Positions 42,638 through 51,476 are shown, counted from the first letter of the stretch. The stretch: 58,066 nucleotides of DNA from Deltaproteobacteria bacterium (GCA_017303575.1 JAFLCL010000023.1:1-58066), one strand, 5' to 3'. Notes: generated from the sequence alone by a model not told the origin. Numbers and translations are program-made.

Positions 42638-44071
42638 GTGAATTCTCCTTCTGCTTTCTCCGATCTGGGCCTCCTGCCCGAAATCCTCGAGGCCGTCGCG
42701 CGCGAGGGCTACACCGTCCCCACGCCGATCCAGCTCAAGGCCATCCCTCCCGCGCTCACCGGGCGCGACGTGCTGGGCTGCGCGCAGACCGGCACCGGCA
42801 AGACCGCTGCGTTCGCGCTGCCGATGCTCCAGCGGCTCTCGGCCAACACCAGCGACGACGTGAAGCTGCGTGGCCTCGTGATCACGCCGACGCGCGAGCT
42901 CGCCAGCCAGATCGGCACGAGCCTCACGACCTACGGCGAGGGCCTCGACCTCTATCACACCGTCATCTTCGGCGGCGTGAGCGAGAAGAAGCAGATCGAC
43001 GAGCTCCGTGAGGGCGTCGACATCCTCGTCGCCACGCCCGGGCGTCTCCTCGATCTCATGGGCCAGCGCGCCCTCCACCTCCGCGACGTCGAGTACTTCG
43101 TGCTCGACGAGGCGGATCGCATGCTCGACATGGGCTTCCTCCCCGACGTGAAGCGGATCATCGCGGGGCTCCCCAAGAAGCGTCAGTCGATGTTCTTCAG
43201 CGCGACGATGCCGCCCGACATCCGCAAGCTCGCGGACTCGCTCCTGATCGATCCGATCAGCGTGGCCGTCGCGCCGCCCGCGACCACCGCCGAGCGCATC
43301 GAGCAGCGCGTCTACTTCGTCGACAGCAAGGCCAAGCTCCCGCTGCTCGTCGAGCTCCTCAAGGACCCGAGCTTCGCGCGCGTGCTGGTCTTCACGCAGA
43401 TGAAGCACGCGGCCAATCGCCTGGTGGAGAAGCTCGAGAAGGCCGGCATCGGCGCCGCGGCGATCCACGGCAACAAGAGCCAGAACGCGCGTGACCGCGC
43501 GATGAACGGCTTCCGCGACGGCTCGCTCCGCATCTTGGTCGCGACCGACATCGCGGCGCGCGGCATCGACGTCGATGGCCTCTCGCACGTCATCAACTAC
43601 GAGCTCCCGAACGTGCCCGAGACCTACGTGCACCGCATCGGCCGCACCGGTCGCGCGGGCGCCGCGGGCATGGCGATCTCGCTGTGCAGCAAGGACGAGC
43701 GACAGTTCCTCGCCGACATCGAGAAGCTCACGCGCGTGAAGGTCGATCGCGTCGAGGACGAGCTGCTCACGCGCGCCCTCGCCTCGGTGCCGCCGCCCGG
43801 CAGCGAGCCCGACGACGACAGCCGCAAGAACCGCTTCGGCGGTGGGCGTCGTGATGGCCGTGGACCGCGACCGCAGGGCCGATCGTCAGGCGGTGGTGGT
43901 GGTGGTGGCGGGCGTCCGCCGAGCAGCGGTGGTGGCGGCGCGCGCCCTCAGGGTGGTGGCGGTCGTCCGGCGCAGAGCCAGGGCGGTGCATCACGCGGCG
44001 GCGGCGGTGGTGGATCGCGCGGCGGCGGTGGTGGCTCGCGTGGTCCCTCGCAGGGTGGCCCGCGGAGGTGA
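42638..44071 (+). CDS. DEAD-box RNA helicase, RhlE type, Gly-rich tail
   Basis: 477 residues from GTG 42638 (GAAGGAG 6 nt upstream). All superfamily 2 motifs are present: Q motif PTPIQLKA, motif I AQTGTGKT (49-56), PTRELA, DEAD, SAT, IARGID-like ATDIAARGID, and HRIGRTGRAG. The core ends near residue 390. The tail of about 85 residues is Gly/Arg/Ser/Gln-rich (SSGGGGGGGGRPP, SRGGGGGGSRGGGGG), an RGG-like RNA-binding and possibly condensate-forming extension. Likely roles are ribosome assembly, mRNA decay or cold adaptation. tesB follows after 3 bp. Confidence 0.93.
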   Translation: MNSPSAFSDLGLLPEILEAVAREGYTVPTPIQLKAIPPALTGRDVLGCAQTGTGKTAAFALPMLQRLSANTSDDVKLRGLVITPTRELASQIGTSLTTYGEGLDLYHTVIFGGVSEKKQIDELREGVDILVATPGRLLDLMGQRALHLRDVEYFVLDEADRMLDMGFLPDVKRIIAGLPKKRQSMFFSATMPPDIRKLADSLLIDPISVAVAPPATTAERIEQRVYFVDSKAKLPLLVELLKDPSFARVLVFTQMKHAANRLVEKLEKAGIGAAAIHGNKSQNARDRAMNGFRDGSLRILVATDIAARGIDVDGLSHVINYELPNVPETYVHRIGRTGRAGAAGMAISLCSKDERQFLADIEKLTRVKVDRVEDELLTRALASVPPPGSEPDDDSRKNRFGGGRRDGRGPRPQGRSSGGGGGGGGRPPSSGGGGARPQGGGGRPAQSQGGASRGGGGGGSRGGGGGSRGPSQGGPRR

Positions 44072-44074
44072 TCG

Positions 44075-44965
44075 ATGGTGCTCTCCAGTCGTGAGGTCCT
44101 CGAGCAGCTCGTCTCGCAGCTCGCCCTGGAGCGCGTGGAAGAGAGCCTGTTCCGCGGGCAGAGCCAGGACCTCGGCTGGGGCACCGTGTTCGGTGGGCAA
44201 GTGCTGGGACAGGCGCTCTCGGCTGCGGTGCAGACCGTGCCGCGAGAGCGTCACGTGCACTCGCTCCACGCGTACTTCCTGAGGCCCGGCGACGTCAGTC
44301 GTCCGATCGTCTACGACGTCGATCGCATCCGCGACGGTGGCTCGTTCACCACCCGACGGGTGCGCGCGATCCAGCACGGTCAGCCGATCTTCAACATGAG
44401 CGCGTCGTTCCAGGTGCTCGAGGACGGCTTCGATCACCAGGACGCGATGCCGGACGTGCCCGCGCCCGAGACGCTGCCCACCGAGCAGGAGCGCCTGGCC
44501 AAGCGCGCGCACCTTCTTCCTGCGGGCATGCGAGAGCGCGCGCTCGCTGTGCGTCCCTTCGAGCTCCGCGCCGTGGATCGTGACGACGAAGACTTGCTCG
44601 GTCACGGCCCCAAGGCTCCTCACCGCGCGGTGTGGCTGCGCACGATCGAGAAGCTCCCCGACGATCCCGCCCTCCACTGCTACCTGCTCGCGTACGCGTC
44701 GGACTACTCGTTCGTCACGACCGCGCTGCTCCCTCACGGCGTGACGTGGATGACGCCCGGCATGCAGGTGGCCAGTCTCGATCACGCGATGTGGTTCCAC
44801 GAGCCGTTCCGCGTCGACGAGTGGCTCTTGCACGTGATCGACAGCCCCGCCGCGCGCGGCGGCCGAGGCCTCGTGCGAGGTCGCGTGTTCACACGCGCAG
44901 GCAGGCTCGTCGCGTCCACCGCGCAAGAAGGCCTGATCCGCCAGAAGCCCACGAAACAGGGCTGA
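44075..44965 (+). CDS. tesB: acyl-CoA thioesterase II TesB
   Basis: 296 residues with two hotdog domains: VFGGQVLGQALSAA, HSLHAYFLRPGD, then PHGVTWMTPGMQVASLDHAM and VASTAQEGLIRQ. By offset of +6 from E. coli TesB (D204, T228, Q278) the catalytic set here is D210, S234 and Q284, so Thr is replaced by Ser. It should hydrolyse acyl-CoA to the free acid. It begins 3 bp after the helicase stop, so it is probably on the same transcript. Convergent with the toxin gene (6 bp gap). Confidence 0.92.
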   Translation: MVLSSREVLEQLVSQLALERVEESLFRGQSQDLGWGTVFGGQVLGQALSAAVQTVPRERHVHSLHAYFLRPGDVSRPIVYDVDRIRDGGSFTTRRVRAIQHGQPIFNMSASFQVLEDGFDHQDAMPDVPAPETLPTEQERLAKRAHLLPAGMRERALAVRPFELRAVDRDDEDLLGHGPKAPHRAVWLRTIEKLPDDPALHCYLLAYASDYSFVTTALLPHGVTWMTPGMQVASLDHAMWFHEPFRVDEWLLHVIDSPAARGGRGLVRGRVFTRAGRLVASTAQEGLIRQKPTKQG

Positions 44966-44971
44966 TCTGCG

Positions 44972-45439
44972 TCACGGGCGCACGTCGAACCCCACGTCGC
45001 GCGCCACCGCGGCCAGTCGGATGTCGAACGCGACGAACACTCGATTCTTCGGTTTGCCCCTGACGAGCGAGAGCGCTGCCGCTAGCTGAAGCGCGTCGCC
45101 TGAGCGAAGCGGGTGGTCGTCGACGAGGACAGAGGCCAGATCGAGCACCTCGCGCGCGGGCTCGACGAGGCGCGAGACCTTCTCGATGCGTTCGTATCGC
45201 TGCCACGCGGCCGTGCGACCCGGGTCGTCGATGACCTGCTCGCGGACGAGGCGCGCGAGCGCGGACCGGACTTCGAGACGAGTGCCCCACCAGAGCACAC
45301 CGGGCGGCGAAGTCCGCCGGACCGCCAGCGCGCGGCTGGCGTCGCGCTGAGGCACGCAGAGCAAGACGATCCCGCTCGTGTCCCAGAATGCGAGATCGCG
45401 GCCGACCACGGAACGGTCGTTTCGATCAGTCCTCGTCAC
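44972..45439 (-). CDS. VapC-like PIN-domain toxin
   Basis: 155 residues with the four acidic PIN residues: D20 (AFWDTSG), E56 (TRLEVRSAL), D115 (RSGDALQLAAAL) and D139 (FVAFDIRLAAVARDVGF). PIN toxins are Mg2+-dependent RNases that usually cut tRNA or rRNA. The frame starts at GTG 45439, overlapping the antitoxin by 14 bp; a GTG at 45409 would give a shorter protein that starts after the antitoxin stop. Together with the next gene it forms a type II toxin-antitoxin pair, antitoxin first. Confidence 0.88.
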   Translation of the reverse strand: MTRTDRNDRSVVGRDLAFWDTSGIVLLCVPQRDASRALAVRRTSPPGVLWWGTRLEVRSALARLVREQVIDDPGRTAAWQRYERIEKVSRLVEPAREVLDLASVLVDDHPLRSGDALQLAAALSLVRGKPKNRVFVAFDIRLAAVARDVGFDVRP

Positions 45440-45755
45440 GGTCTGCCAGCACGGCCTCGAGGAGCTCGTTGCCCTTCAGCCTGGGGGCCGGCATGCGATC
45501 GAACGCGGCCCAGTCCGCAGTCTCGGTCGGCCGCGTGATGAGGCCGCGTGCGACGAGGTCGTCGAGGCCGTCCGCGCTCTCGACCGACTCGTAGGGCACG
45601 AGTCGAGCGATCGGCACCGTTCGATCGAGGACGACCACCTCGCCACCCTCCCGCACGAGAGCCAGATGCGCGCTGAGCTGATCCCGCAGACGGCCGATCG
45701 TGACGCGCTTCGGCGCGCTCACCTCGCGGACCGTCGCGGTGCTTCGTCGTACCAT
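45426..45755 (-). CDS. antitoxin of the VapBC-like pair (Phd/YefM-like)
   Basis: 109 residues. The N-terminal region resembles Phd/YefM antitoxins: RVTIGRLRDQLSAHLALVRE, then GGEVVVLDRTVPIARLVPYE. This half would bind DNA; the C-terminal half (about 60-109, LITRPTETADWAAFDRMPAP) would wrap the PIN toxin. Start ATG 45755. An inverted repeat (45757-45780) lies directly upstream and probably includes the operator for autorepression. The pair is unusually AT-rich at its promoter compared with the neighbourhood. Confidence 0.8.
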   Translation of the reverse strand: MVRRSTATVREVSAPKRVTIGRLRDQLSAHLALVREGGEVVVLDRTVPIARLVPYESVESADGLDDLVARGLITRPTETADWAAFDRMPAPRLKGNELLEAVLADRDED

Positions 45756-45756
45756 G

Positions 45757-45780
45757 TCGCCAAGTTAGCCAAATCGGCGA
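45757..45780 (-). promoter_or_regulatory. probable operator of the toxin-antitoxin pair
   Basis: TCGCC (45757-45761) and GGCGA (45776-45780) are inverted 5-bp arms 14 nt apart. On the minus strand the inside reads TTGGC-TAAC-TTGGC, a direct repeat of TTGGC. It is immediately upstream of the antitoxin ATG. Autoregulation is inferred from family behaviour. Confidence 0.45.
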
Positions 45781-45798
45781 GGGTGTCGAGCACCGCGT

Positions 45799-46536
45799 TC
45801 ACGGGGTCTCGCAGGGGCACGCGAGGTCGGGCTGCGAGACCCAGCGGTGGCCGATGTCGCGCATGACGAGCGCGTGATCGATCACGACGCTGCCGCGCGG
45901 GAAGCGGACGCCGTCTTCGAAGAACGAGGCCTCCAGGCGCTCGAGCGCGAGCGCGGAGACGGTCCACGTGTCGGTGACGAGCTGCATGCCATCGAGGCGC
46001 GAGGGATCGTCGGTGCGCGAGTAGCCGAGCGCGCCGCCCTCGAAGAACGCGGAGGCCTCGCGCAGATCGGCGAAGACCGAGCTCGCAGGAAGCGTGTCGC
46101 TCTGCACACCGTCGACGGCGATGGCGAGGCCCTCCTCGCCCCGCATGCGGAAGCCGATGCGAGCGCCGTCGTCGTTCACCTCGAAGCGCGCGGCGCCGTG
46201 TCGCCCCGGAAAGATGCGACCGCCCGCGAGCTGGTTGAGCCACGAGTCGCTGTCGCGTCGCTCGATGAACACACCCTCGCGCGTGCGCCCTTCGGCGTCG
46301 TCCCACTCGACGGCGATGCGATGCGCCGCGTTCTCGCTGGTGATGCCCGGCAAGCACGGGAGGCCCTGCGGCTTGATGTCCTCGAGCCGGATGAGGCACA
46401 CGCCCGCGATCGCGTGCCCGCCCTGCAGCTTCGGCCTGAGCGGCGCCGGCACCCACCGCGCGGCGACGTCGGGATCCATCCGGTAGTTCGCGAGGATGCG
46501 ACGCCGCACCACACCCGAGAGCACGGGGAGCTTCAT
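45799..46536 (-). CDS. DUF2071 family protein
   Basis: 245 residues. Characteristic segments: ILANYRMDPDVAARWVPAPL, LRPKLQGGHAIAGVCLIRLE, DIKPQGLPCLPGITSENAAHRI (in part). DUF2071 (YqjF-like) proteins have a fold related to acetoacetate decarboxylase; activity is unknown. No signal peptide or membrane helix. It lies 43 bp upstream of the antitoxin gene on the same strand and does not look functionally related to it. Confidence 0.85.
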   Translation of the reverse strand: MKLPVLSGVVRRRILANYRMDPDVAARWVPAPLRPKLQGGHAIAGVCLIRLEDIKPQGLPCLPGITSENAAHRIAVEWDDAEGRTREGVFIERRDSDSWLNQLAGGRIFPGRHGAARFEVNDDGARIGFRMRGEEGLAIAVDGVQSDTLPASSVFADLREASAFFEGGALGYSRTDDPSRLDGMQLVTDTWTVSALALERLEASFFEDGVRFPRGSVVIDHALVMRDIGHRWVSQPDLACPCETP

Positions 46537-46641
46537 GACGCGATGATGCTCGTCTGCACCCGCAGGGTCGAGGTGAGCGCGCTCGTCCTCGTGTGACCGA
46601 CTCGCTCTCGCGTCCCCTCACCCTCGTCGCTTCGCGACTCG

Positions 46642-46667
46642 ACCTCTCCCGCCGTCGCGGGAGAGGT
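46642..46667. terminator. 11-bp GC hairpin between genes
   Basis: ACCTCTCCCGC - CGTC - GCGGGAGAGGT, perfect 11-bp stem with a 4-nt loop. A smaller GTCGC-TTC-GCGAC hairpin lies just before it. It lies between two genes of the same strand (46774 and 46536), 107 bp downstream of the first one's stop. No T-run follows on either strand. Confidence 0.45.
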
Positions 46668-46741
46668 GCAGAGCTCCGATGCTCGGGATCGGGAGCGCGC
46701 GCTCCTGTGCGGCGACCTACTCCGTCGCGGGAGAGGTGCAG
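46653..46741. repeat. 19-bp direct repeat 70 bp apart
   Basis: CGTCGCGGGAGAGGTGCAG occurs at 46653-46671 and 46723-46741. The first copy is the right half of the hairpin at 46642-46667; the second lacks the left arm. The 237-bp gap between 46537 and 46773 holds no gene. Confidence 0.6.
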
Positions 46742-46773
46742 CACCGCGGCTCTCGGCATGGGAGAGGGCTCGC

Positions 46774-47799
46774 TCAGCGAGATGCGGCGAAGACGAGCAC
46801 GAAGCGCGCTTCGACCGCGCCGCCTGCGGGGGCGGGGACGATGGGGCGTAGGCGAGTGAGGAGTGACGTGAGGCACACGCTCGTCGATGCGCCTTCGACG
46901 GAGCCGTCTTCCTGCACGCGGAGGTACGCGATCGCGCTTTCCGGCTCGGGCGCACACGACACGAGCGGCAGCGCGCGGACGCGCTGACGCAGCACGATGG
47001 GATCCATGTCGCCCAGAGGCCCATCGATCAGCGTGCGCTCGACCTGCGGCTCCACGTCCACGCCGAAGCGTGCTCGCAGCGCGGCCTCGATGCGCTCGCG
47101 CGGTGTCGCGCAGCCCACGCGCGCGAGCACGCGCCTCGCGACGCCGAGCGCCCAGGGACGATCCGCGAGAGACGGCACCTGCACGTGCGTCGCGAAGTCC
47201 ACGTCGGTCACGCCGTTCTCGTCCCAGTCGTCGTACTCGAGCATGGCGACGAGACGATCCCGCGCGAGCTCGCGGATCGCGGGATCGCGCGCCTCGTCGA
47301 TCAGCCGCGTCGCGAGCGTCACCGCGGGCGCGTAGCGCGACGCGCGACGGAGGATCTCGAGCAGCAACACGCGATCGACGTCGCCGTGCACGTCATCCAC
47401 GAACGCGCCGAACCGATCGACGAGCGCCTCGACCGGCGGCGGCATGCCCTCGCGATCCATCGAGTACGTCAGCGCCACGAGCGCGTCGCGCCCCACGTCG
47501 CACGACGCGAAGAGCGCACGGTCGAGCGCGGCTGCGTCCTCCGGACACGTGGCGGGCGCAGGCGCGCCGCAGGCCTGCATCAACGCGCCGAGCGCACACT
47601 CGGGCTCGGGCGCGATCGGAACGAAGTGAGGCTCGGGCCAGCGACCCATGTCGCAGTCCATCTCGTCGAGCACGATCACCCGCGGCGTGCGACGTCGCGT
47701 GGCACGCCGCTGCGCCTCCGTGGGCGACGACCACGCGGACGAGACGAGCGCGACGAGCGCGATCCCGATCGTCGCGATCGTGAGCACGCGCGGGCTCAC
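46774..47799 (-). CDS. secreted protein of unknown function
   Basis: 341 residues from GTG 47799, which overlaps the upstream stop as GTGA. Signal peptide VLTIATIGIALVALVSSAWS. The mature part begins with an Arg-rich stretch and MDCDMGRWPEP, holds paired Cys (ECALGALMQACGAPAPATC) and a mainly helical middle resembling HEAT/ARM-type repeats (RVLLLEILRRASRYAPAVTL), then a beta C-terminus with an energy-transduction-like tail (AIAYLRVQEDGSVEGASTS, RFVLVF). No family is certain. Translation is coupled to the FemAB-like acyltransferase gene. Confidence 0.6.
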   Translation of the reverse strand: MSPRVLTIATIGIALVALVSSAWSSPTEAQRRATRRRTPRVIVLDEMDCDMGRWPEPHFVPIAPEPECALGALMQACGAPAPATCPEDAAALDRALFASCDVGRDALVALTYSMDREGMPPPVEALVDRFGAFVDDVHGDVDRVLLLEILRRASRYAPAVTLATRLIDEARDPAIRELARDRLVAMLEYDDWDENGVTDVDFATHVQVPSLADRPWALGVARRVLARVGCATPRERIEAALRARFGVDVEPQVERTLIDGPLGDMDPIVLRQRVRALPLVSCAPEPESAIAYLRVQEDGSVEGASTSVCLTSLLTRLRPIVPAPAGGAVEARFVLVFAASR

Positions 47800-48956
47800 T
47801 CGGAGTCGCCGCGCTTGAAGGGGCTCTCGCCCATCACAGCGTCCATCTCGTGTCGCATGTACGCGGCCTCTTCCTCGCAGAAGACCTCGACGGCCGCGCG
47901 CAGGCGGGGATCGGCCATGAAGTGAAGGCTGTGCACATCGCTCGGCACGAGGCCGCGCTTGAGCTTGTGGTGGCCTTGGGCGCCGGCCTCGAAGCGTGTC
48001 TGACCGCGCGCGATCGCGTGCGCGATCAGCTGGTAGTAGCAGCACTCGAAGTGGAGCATGTCCTGCTCGACGGTGGTGCCCCAGTAGCGGCCGTAGAGGT
48101 GCTTGCCCTTCTCGAAGTTGAACGAGCCCGCGATCGGCTCGCCGTCTTGCTCGGCGATCACACCGAGCACGCGCGAGGCGTGGTGCGCGCGCAGGTGCTG
48201 GAAGAACGGTGGCCTCAGGTACGCGAACGAGCCGTGGCGCGCGACGTTCAGGCGGTAGAAGACCTCGAGCGCGTTCCACTGCTTGTCGGTCAGCTCGGGA
48301 CCGGGGATGGCGCGAACCACGGCGCCGCTCTCCGCCACGATGCGACGCTCGCGCTTCACCTGCTTGCGCGCCGAGGAGCGGAAGGACTCGAGGAAGTGAT
48401 CGAAGTCGCGGTAGCCCGCGTTGGTCCAGTGGAACTGGAGCGAGAGCCGAGCGGCGAAGCCCCCGTGGCTCAGCGCGAGCGAGCGCTCGTCGTCGTCGAG
48501 GTAGAGGAGGTGCAGCGACGAGGCCTTGCGCTCGCGGACCGCCTCGAGCGCGCCTTCGACGAGCGCGTGCACCACCGCCGCGCGATCGACGCCCTCGCGC
48601 ACGAGGAAGCGGCGCCCCGTCGCGGGCGTGAACGGCACCATCGAGGTGAGCTTCGGGTAGTAACGAATGCGCGCTGCCTGCGCGGCGCGCGCCCACTGGA
48701 AGTCGAAGATGAACTCGCCCCAGCTGTCGTCCTTCTCGTAGAGAGGCAGCGCGCCCACGACGTCTCGACCCTCCATCGCGAGCACGTGCGTGGGCAGCCA
48801 GCCCGTGCCGCGTCCCACCGAGCCGCTCACCTCGAGGCCGTGGAGGAACGCGTGCTCGACGAACGGGTCGTCGTCGCCGACGAGCGCGTCCCATTCGACG
48901 GCGGGGACATCGGCGATGCGCGCGATGCGCCGCGTGGAGAGCCGGGACGTGACCAC
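47796..48956 (-). CDS. GNAT/FemAB-like N-acyltransferase (DUF482 family)
   Basis: 386 residues from GTG 48956; upstream codons in the frame are antisense to the kinase gene. Motifs match the peptidogalycan/FemAB-like family PF04339: VEWDALVGDDDPFVEHAFLH, FLHGLEVSGSVGRGTGWLP, FQWARAAQAARIRYYPKLTS, PFTPATGRRFL and, near the end, YGRYWGTTVEQDMLHFECCY and GQTRFEAGAQGHHKLKRG. Members carry two GNAT folds; a role in cell-envelope peptide or amino-acid transfer is inferred only. Divergent from the Ser/Thr kinase gene by 100 bp. Confidence 0.88.
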   Translation of the reverse strand: MVTSRLSTRRIARIADVPAVEWDALVGDDDPFVEHAFLHGLEVSGSVGRGTGWLPTHVLAMEGRDVVGALPLYEKDDSWGEFIFDFQWARAAQAARIRYYPKLTSMVPFTPATGRRFLVREGVDRAAVVHALVEGALEAVRERKASSLHLLYLDDDERSLALSHGGFAARLSLQFHWTNAGYRDFDHFLESFRSSARKQVKRERRIVAESGAVVRAIPGPELTDKQWNALEVFYRLNVARHGSFAYLRPPFFQHLRAHHASRVLGVIAEQDGEPIAGSFNFEKGKHLYGRYWGTTVEQDMLHFECCYYQLIAHAIARGQTRFEAGAQGHHKLKRGLVPSDVHSLHFMADPRLRAAVEVFCEEEAAYMRHEMDAVMGESPFKRGDSE

Positions 48957-49056
48957 GGGCGGATCCTTGGGGATCGACCCTCCGACACGCAAGGACGAGC
49001 AGGCTCTCGTTGCGCGCCTCGCACCTCGTCGCGTATCGTCCCCTCCGGAATCACGA

Positions 49057-50286
49057 ATGGCCGATCTCGACGCACCTGGACGCCTGATCGTCGGCAAGTA
49101 CGAGCTCGTCTCGCCCGCGGGCGAGGGCGGCATGGCGATGGTCTGGAAGGCGCTCGTCCGGGGTGCCGGCTCGTTCCAGAAGCTCGTCGCGATCAAGCGC
49201 ATCCAGGCGGGCAAGAACGCCGACCCCTCGTTCATCAAGATGTTCGAGGAGGAAGCGCGCGTCGGCTCGCAGCTGCAGCACCCGAACGTGGTGCAGATCA
49301 TGGACTTCGGACGCGACGAGGAGGGTGGCTACTACCTCGTCATGGAGTGGGTCGAAGGCCTCGACATGTTCCAGTGGGTGCGGAGCTACCACCGCGCGAT
49401 GAAGGTCACGCCGTGGCCGCTCGTCGCCGCGATCGGCATCGAGGTGCTGCGAGGGCTCAGCGCCGCGCACGACCGCACCACCGACACCGGTGAGCCGGCG
49501 CCCATCATCCACCGCGACGTCTCGCCGTCGAACATCCTGCTCGGCACCAACGGCACCGCGAAGCTCACCGACTTCGGCCTCGCCCGCGCGATGGATCGCG
49601 CGTCGATGACGCGTCCCAACGTGATCAAGGGCAAGCTCGCGTACTGCGCGCCGGAGCTCATCACGGGCGCCAAGGCCAACGCGCGCACCGACATCTTCGG
49701 GCTCGGCGTGGTGATCTGGGAGGCGCTCGCGCAGAAGCGCCTCTTCACGGGCAAGAACGATCTCGAGGTGCTGCTCGCCGTCCGCAAGGGCGCGATCCCC
49801 TCGCTGACGGCGGAGCGCGAGGACATCCCGGCCGCGCTCGACACCGTCATCCAGCAGTCGCTCGCGGCCAATCCCGAGGAGCGCTACCAGACCGCCAAGG
49901 AGATGGCGCGCGCGCTCGCGTCCGTGCTCCGCTCGACGACCGAGCACACCGACGCGGAGCCGCTCGGCGCCAGCGTCCGCGCAGCCCGCGCGCGTCTGGG
50001 CAAGGAGCCGGCGACGTCGGCGGGCGGGACTGCAGCACCGACCGCGGGCGCACCGAACCTCGCCGCGCCCCAGCCGGACATCGATCGCGGGATGGAGGAG
50101 CCCGAGAAGAGCTCCGAGGATCTCTCGATGTCGGACGTCGAGGTGGTCGAGGTCGAGCTGCGGCAGAAGAAGCCGGTCGATCGGGTGCCGACGCAGCCTC
50201 TGCCCATCGAGCCCGCGGTGCGGGGCCTCTGGGAGGGCGACGACAAGAGCGTCGCGCTACCGCTCACGCGTAAGAAGGACGAGTAG
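49057..50286 (+). CDS. cytosolic Hanks-type Ser/Thr protein kinase
   Basis: 409 residues. The kinase domain (about 15-290) is complete: P-loop GEGGMAMVW (23-30), VAIKRI with ATP Lys K47, the catalytic HRDVSPSNIL (H152-R153-D154), DFG (D172) and CAPELI in place of APE. The C-terminal 120 residues are Pro/Ala/acidic, with no transmembrane helix and no sensor domain, so the protein should be soluble. Myxobacteria carry many such kinases. A TATCGT hexamer at 49034-49039 lies 17 nt before the ATG. Substrates unknown; FHA proteins such as the one at 6084 are typical readers of their products. Confidence 0.93.
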   Translation: MADLDAPGRLIVGKYELVSPAGEGGMAMVWKALVRGAGSFQKLVAIKRIQAGKNADPSFIKMFEEEARVGSQLQHPNVVQIMDFGRDEEGGYYLVMEWVEGLDMFQWVRSYHRAMKVTPWPLVAAIGIEVLRGLSAAHDRTTDTGEPAPIIHRDVSPSNILLGTNGTAKLTDFGLARAMDRASMTRPNVIKGKLAYCAPELITGAKANARTDIFGLGVVIWEALAQKRLFTGKNDLEVLLAVRKGAIPSLTAEREDIPAALDTVIQQSLAANPEERYQTAKEMARALASVLRSTTEHTDAEPLGASVRAARARLGKEPATSAGGTAAPTAGAPNLAAPQPDIDRGMEEPEKSSEDLSMSDVEVVEVELRQKKPVDRVPTQPLPIEPAVRGLWEGDDKSVALPLTRKKDE

Positions 50287-50395
50287 AGCCCTCTCGTCTC
50301 GCAGGAAGCGGGCTTCTCGTTCTCACGTGGAGCGTTGGCCCTTGCGCGACGCACCCTCGGCGGCCAAGGTCGGCGCTTCCCTTTGGAGGACGCTG

Positions 50396-51454
50396 ATGCT
50401 TTCGAACCGTGGATGGTTGGTCGTGGGATCGCTCTTGGGTGTGGTGGGCGTGGGCTGCGGCCCGGCTGCCGAGGCGACGGATGCTGGCAATGCCATGGAC
50501 ACCGGCGCCGTGGACACCGGCGGCGGCGGAGCGCCCGACGCGAACCGTGACGCAGCGATGCGCATGGGCGATGCGTTCGCGGCCTACAGCGACGCGATCA
50601 CCGCGGCGCGCACGCAGGAGTGCGAGTGCCGCTGGATGGACGAGGGCTACAAGACGCTCGCAGCCTGCGTCGAGGATCAGCTCGCCACGGGCGATCTGCT
50701 CGAGTGCGCCGAGGAAGGCTACAACGCAGCGCGCTCGGCCTCGGCCGCGCACTATGACTGCGTCTCGCCCGCGCTCGAGACGTACGCCTCGTGCCGCATG
50801 ACGGCGGGCTGCGGCGAAGCGGCCGGCGATGCGATCACCGCCTGCGTCGAGACCGTGAACGCCGCGATCCAGGCCTGCGCGGAGCTCCCGGAGGAGGCCA
50901 CGACGGTGTTCAACGAGTGCTTCCAGCGTGAGGTGATCGGTCCGGCCAGCATGTGCCCGGAGCCGGGCGCGGCGTGGATGGGCCTCGGCACGTTCATGGG
51001 CACCACGACGCTCGGCGGCAATGACTCGAACCCCGACGCGACCTGCTTCCCCGACGGCATGATCCCCGACACGCTCGAGATCTCGCCGGAGCGCGCGTAT
51101 CGCTGGGTGGCGCCGGGCGCGGGCACCTTCGTGTTCGACACGGTGGGCACCGAGCACGACACGATCCTCTACGTGCGCTCGAGCTGCACCGGCGCCTTCG
51201 TGGCGTGCAACGACGACATCGACACCGAGATGGGCAACATCGCCTCGCGCGTGTCCGTCACGGCGACGATGGCGGGCCAGGAGTTCATCGTGGTCGTCGA
51301 CGGCTTCGCGGCCGAGGCGAGCGGTGAGTTCACCGTGAACGTGACGATGGGCACGACGCCGGACGCCGGCCCGTCGACGACCGACGCGGCCGTGTCGATC
51401 CCCGACGCCGGTCTGCCGGACGCGCCGATCGCGCTCGACGCCTTCGCGGGCTGA
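50396..51454 (+). CDS. lipoprotein with PPC-like C-terminal domain
   Basis: 352 residues from ATG 50396 (TGGAGGA 5 nt upstream). Lipoprotein signal WLVVGSLLGVVGVGC. After an Asp/Thr/Gly linker, residues about 50-200 form a helical Cys-rich domain (ECECRWMDEGYKTLAACVED, CAEEGYNAARSASAAHYDCV). Residues about 210-325 are a PPC-type beta sandwich: AYRWVAPGAGTFVFDTVGTE, HDTILYVRSSC, FVACNDDID, EFIVVVDGFAAEASGEFTV. The same domain occurs twice in the next gene. It ends in an Asp/Ala tail and is followed by a clear terminator. Confidence 0.75.
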   Translation: MLSNRGWLVVGSLLGVVGVGCGPAAEATDAGNAMDTGAVDTGGGGAPDANRDAAMRMGDAFAAYSDAITAARTQECECRWMDEGYKTLAACVEDQLATGDLLECAEEGYNAARSASAAHYDCVSPALETYASCRMTAGCGEAAGDAITACVETVNAAIQACAELPEEATTVFNECFQREVIGPASMCPEPGAAWMGLGTFMGTTTLGGNDSNPDATCFPDGMIPDTLEISPERAYRWVAPGAGTFVFDTVGTEHDTILYVRSSCTGAFVACNDDIDTEMGNIASRVSVTATMAGQEFIVVVDGFAAEASGEFTVNVTMGTTPDAGPSTTDAAVSIPDAGLPDAPIALDAFAG

Positions 51455-51476
51455 GCGCCACGCCAGTGCAGGAGCG

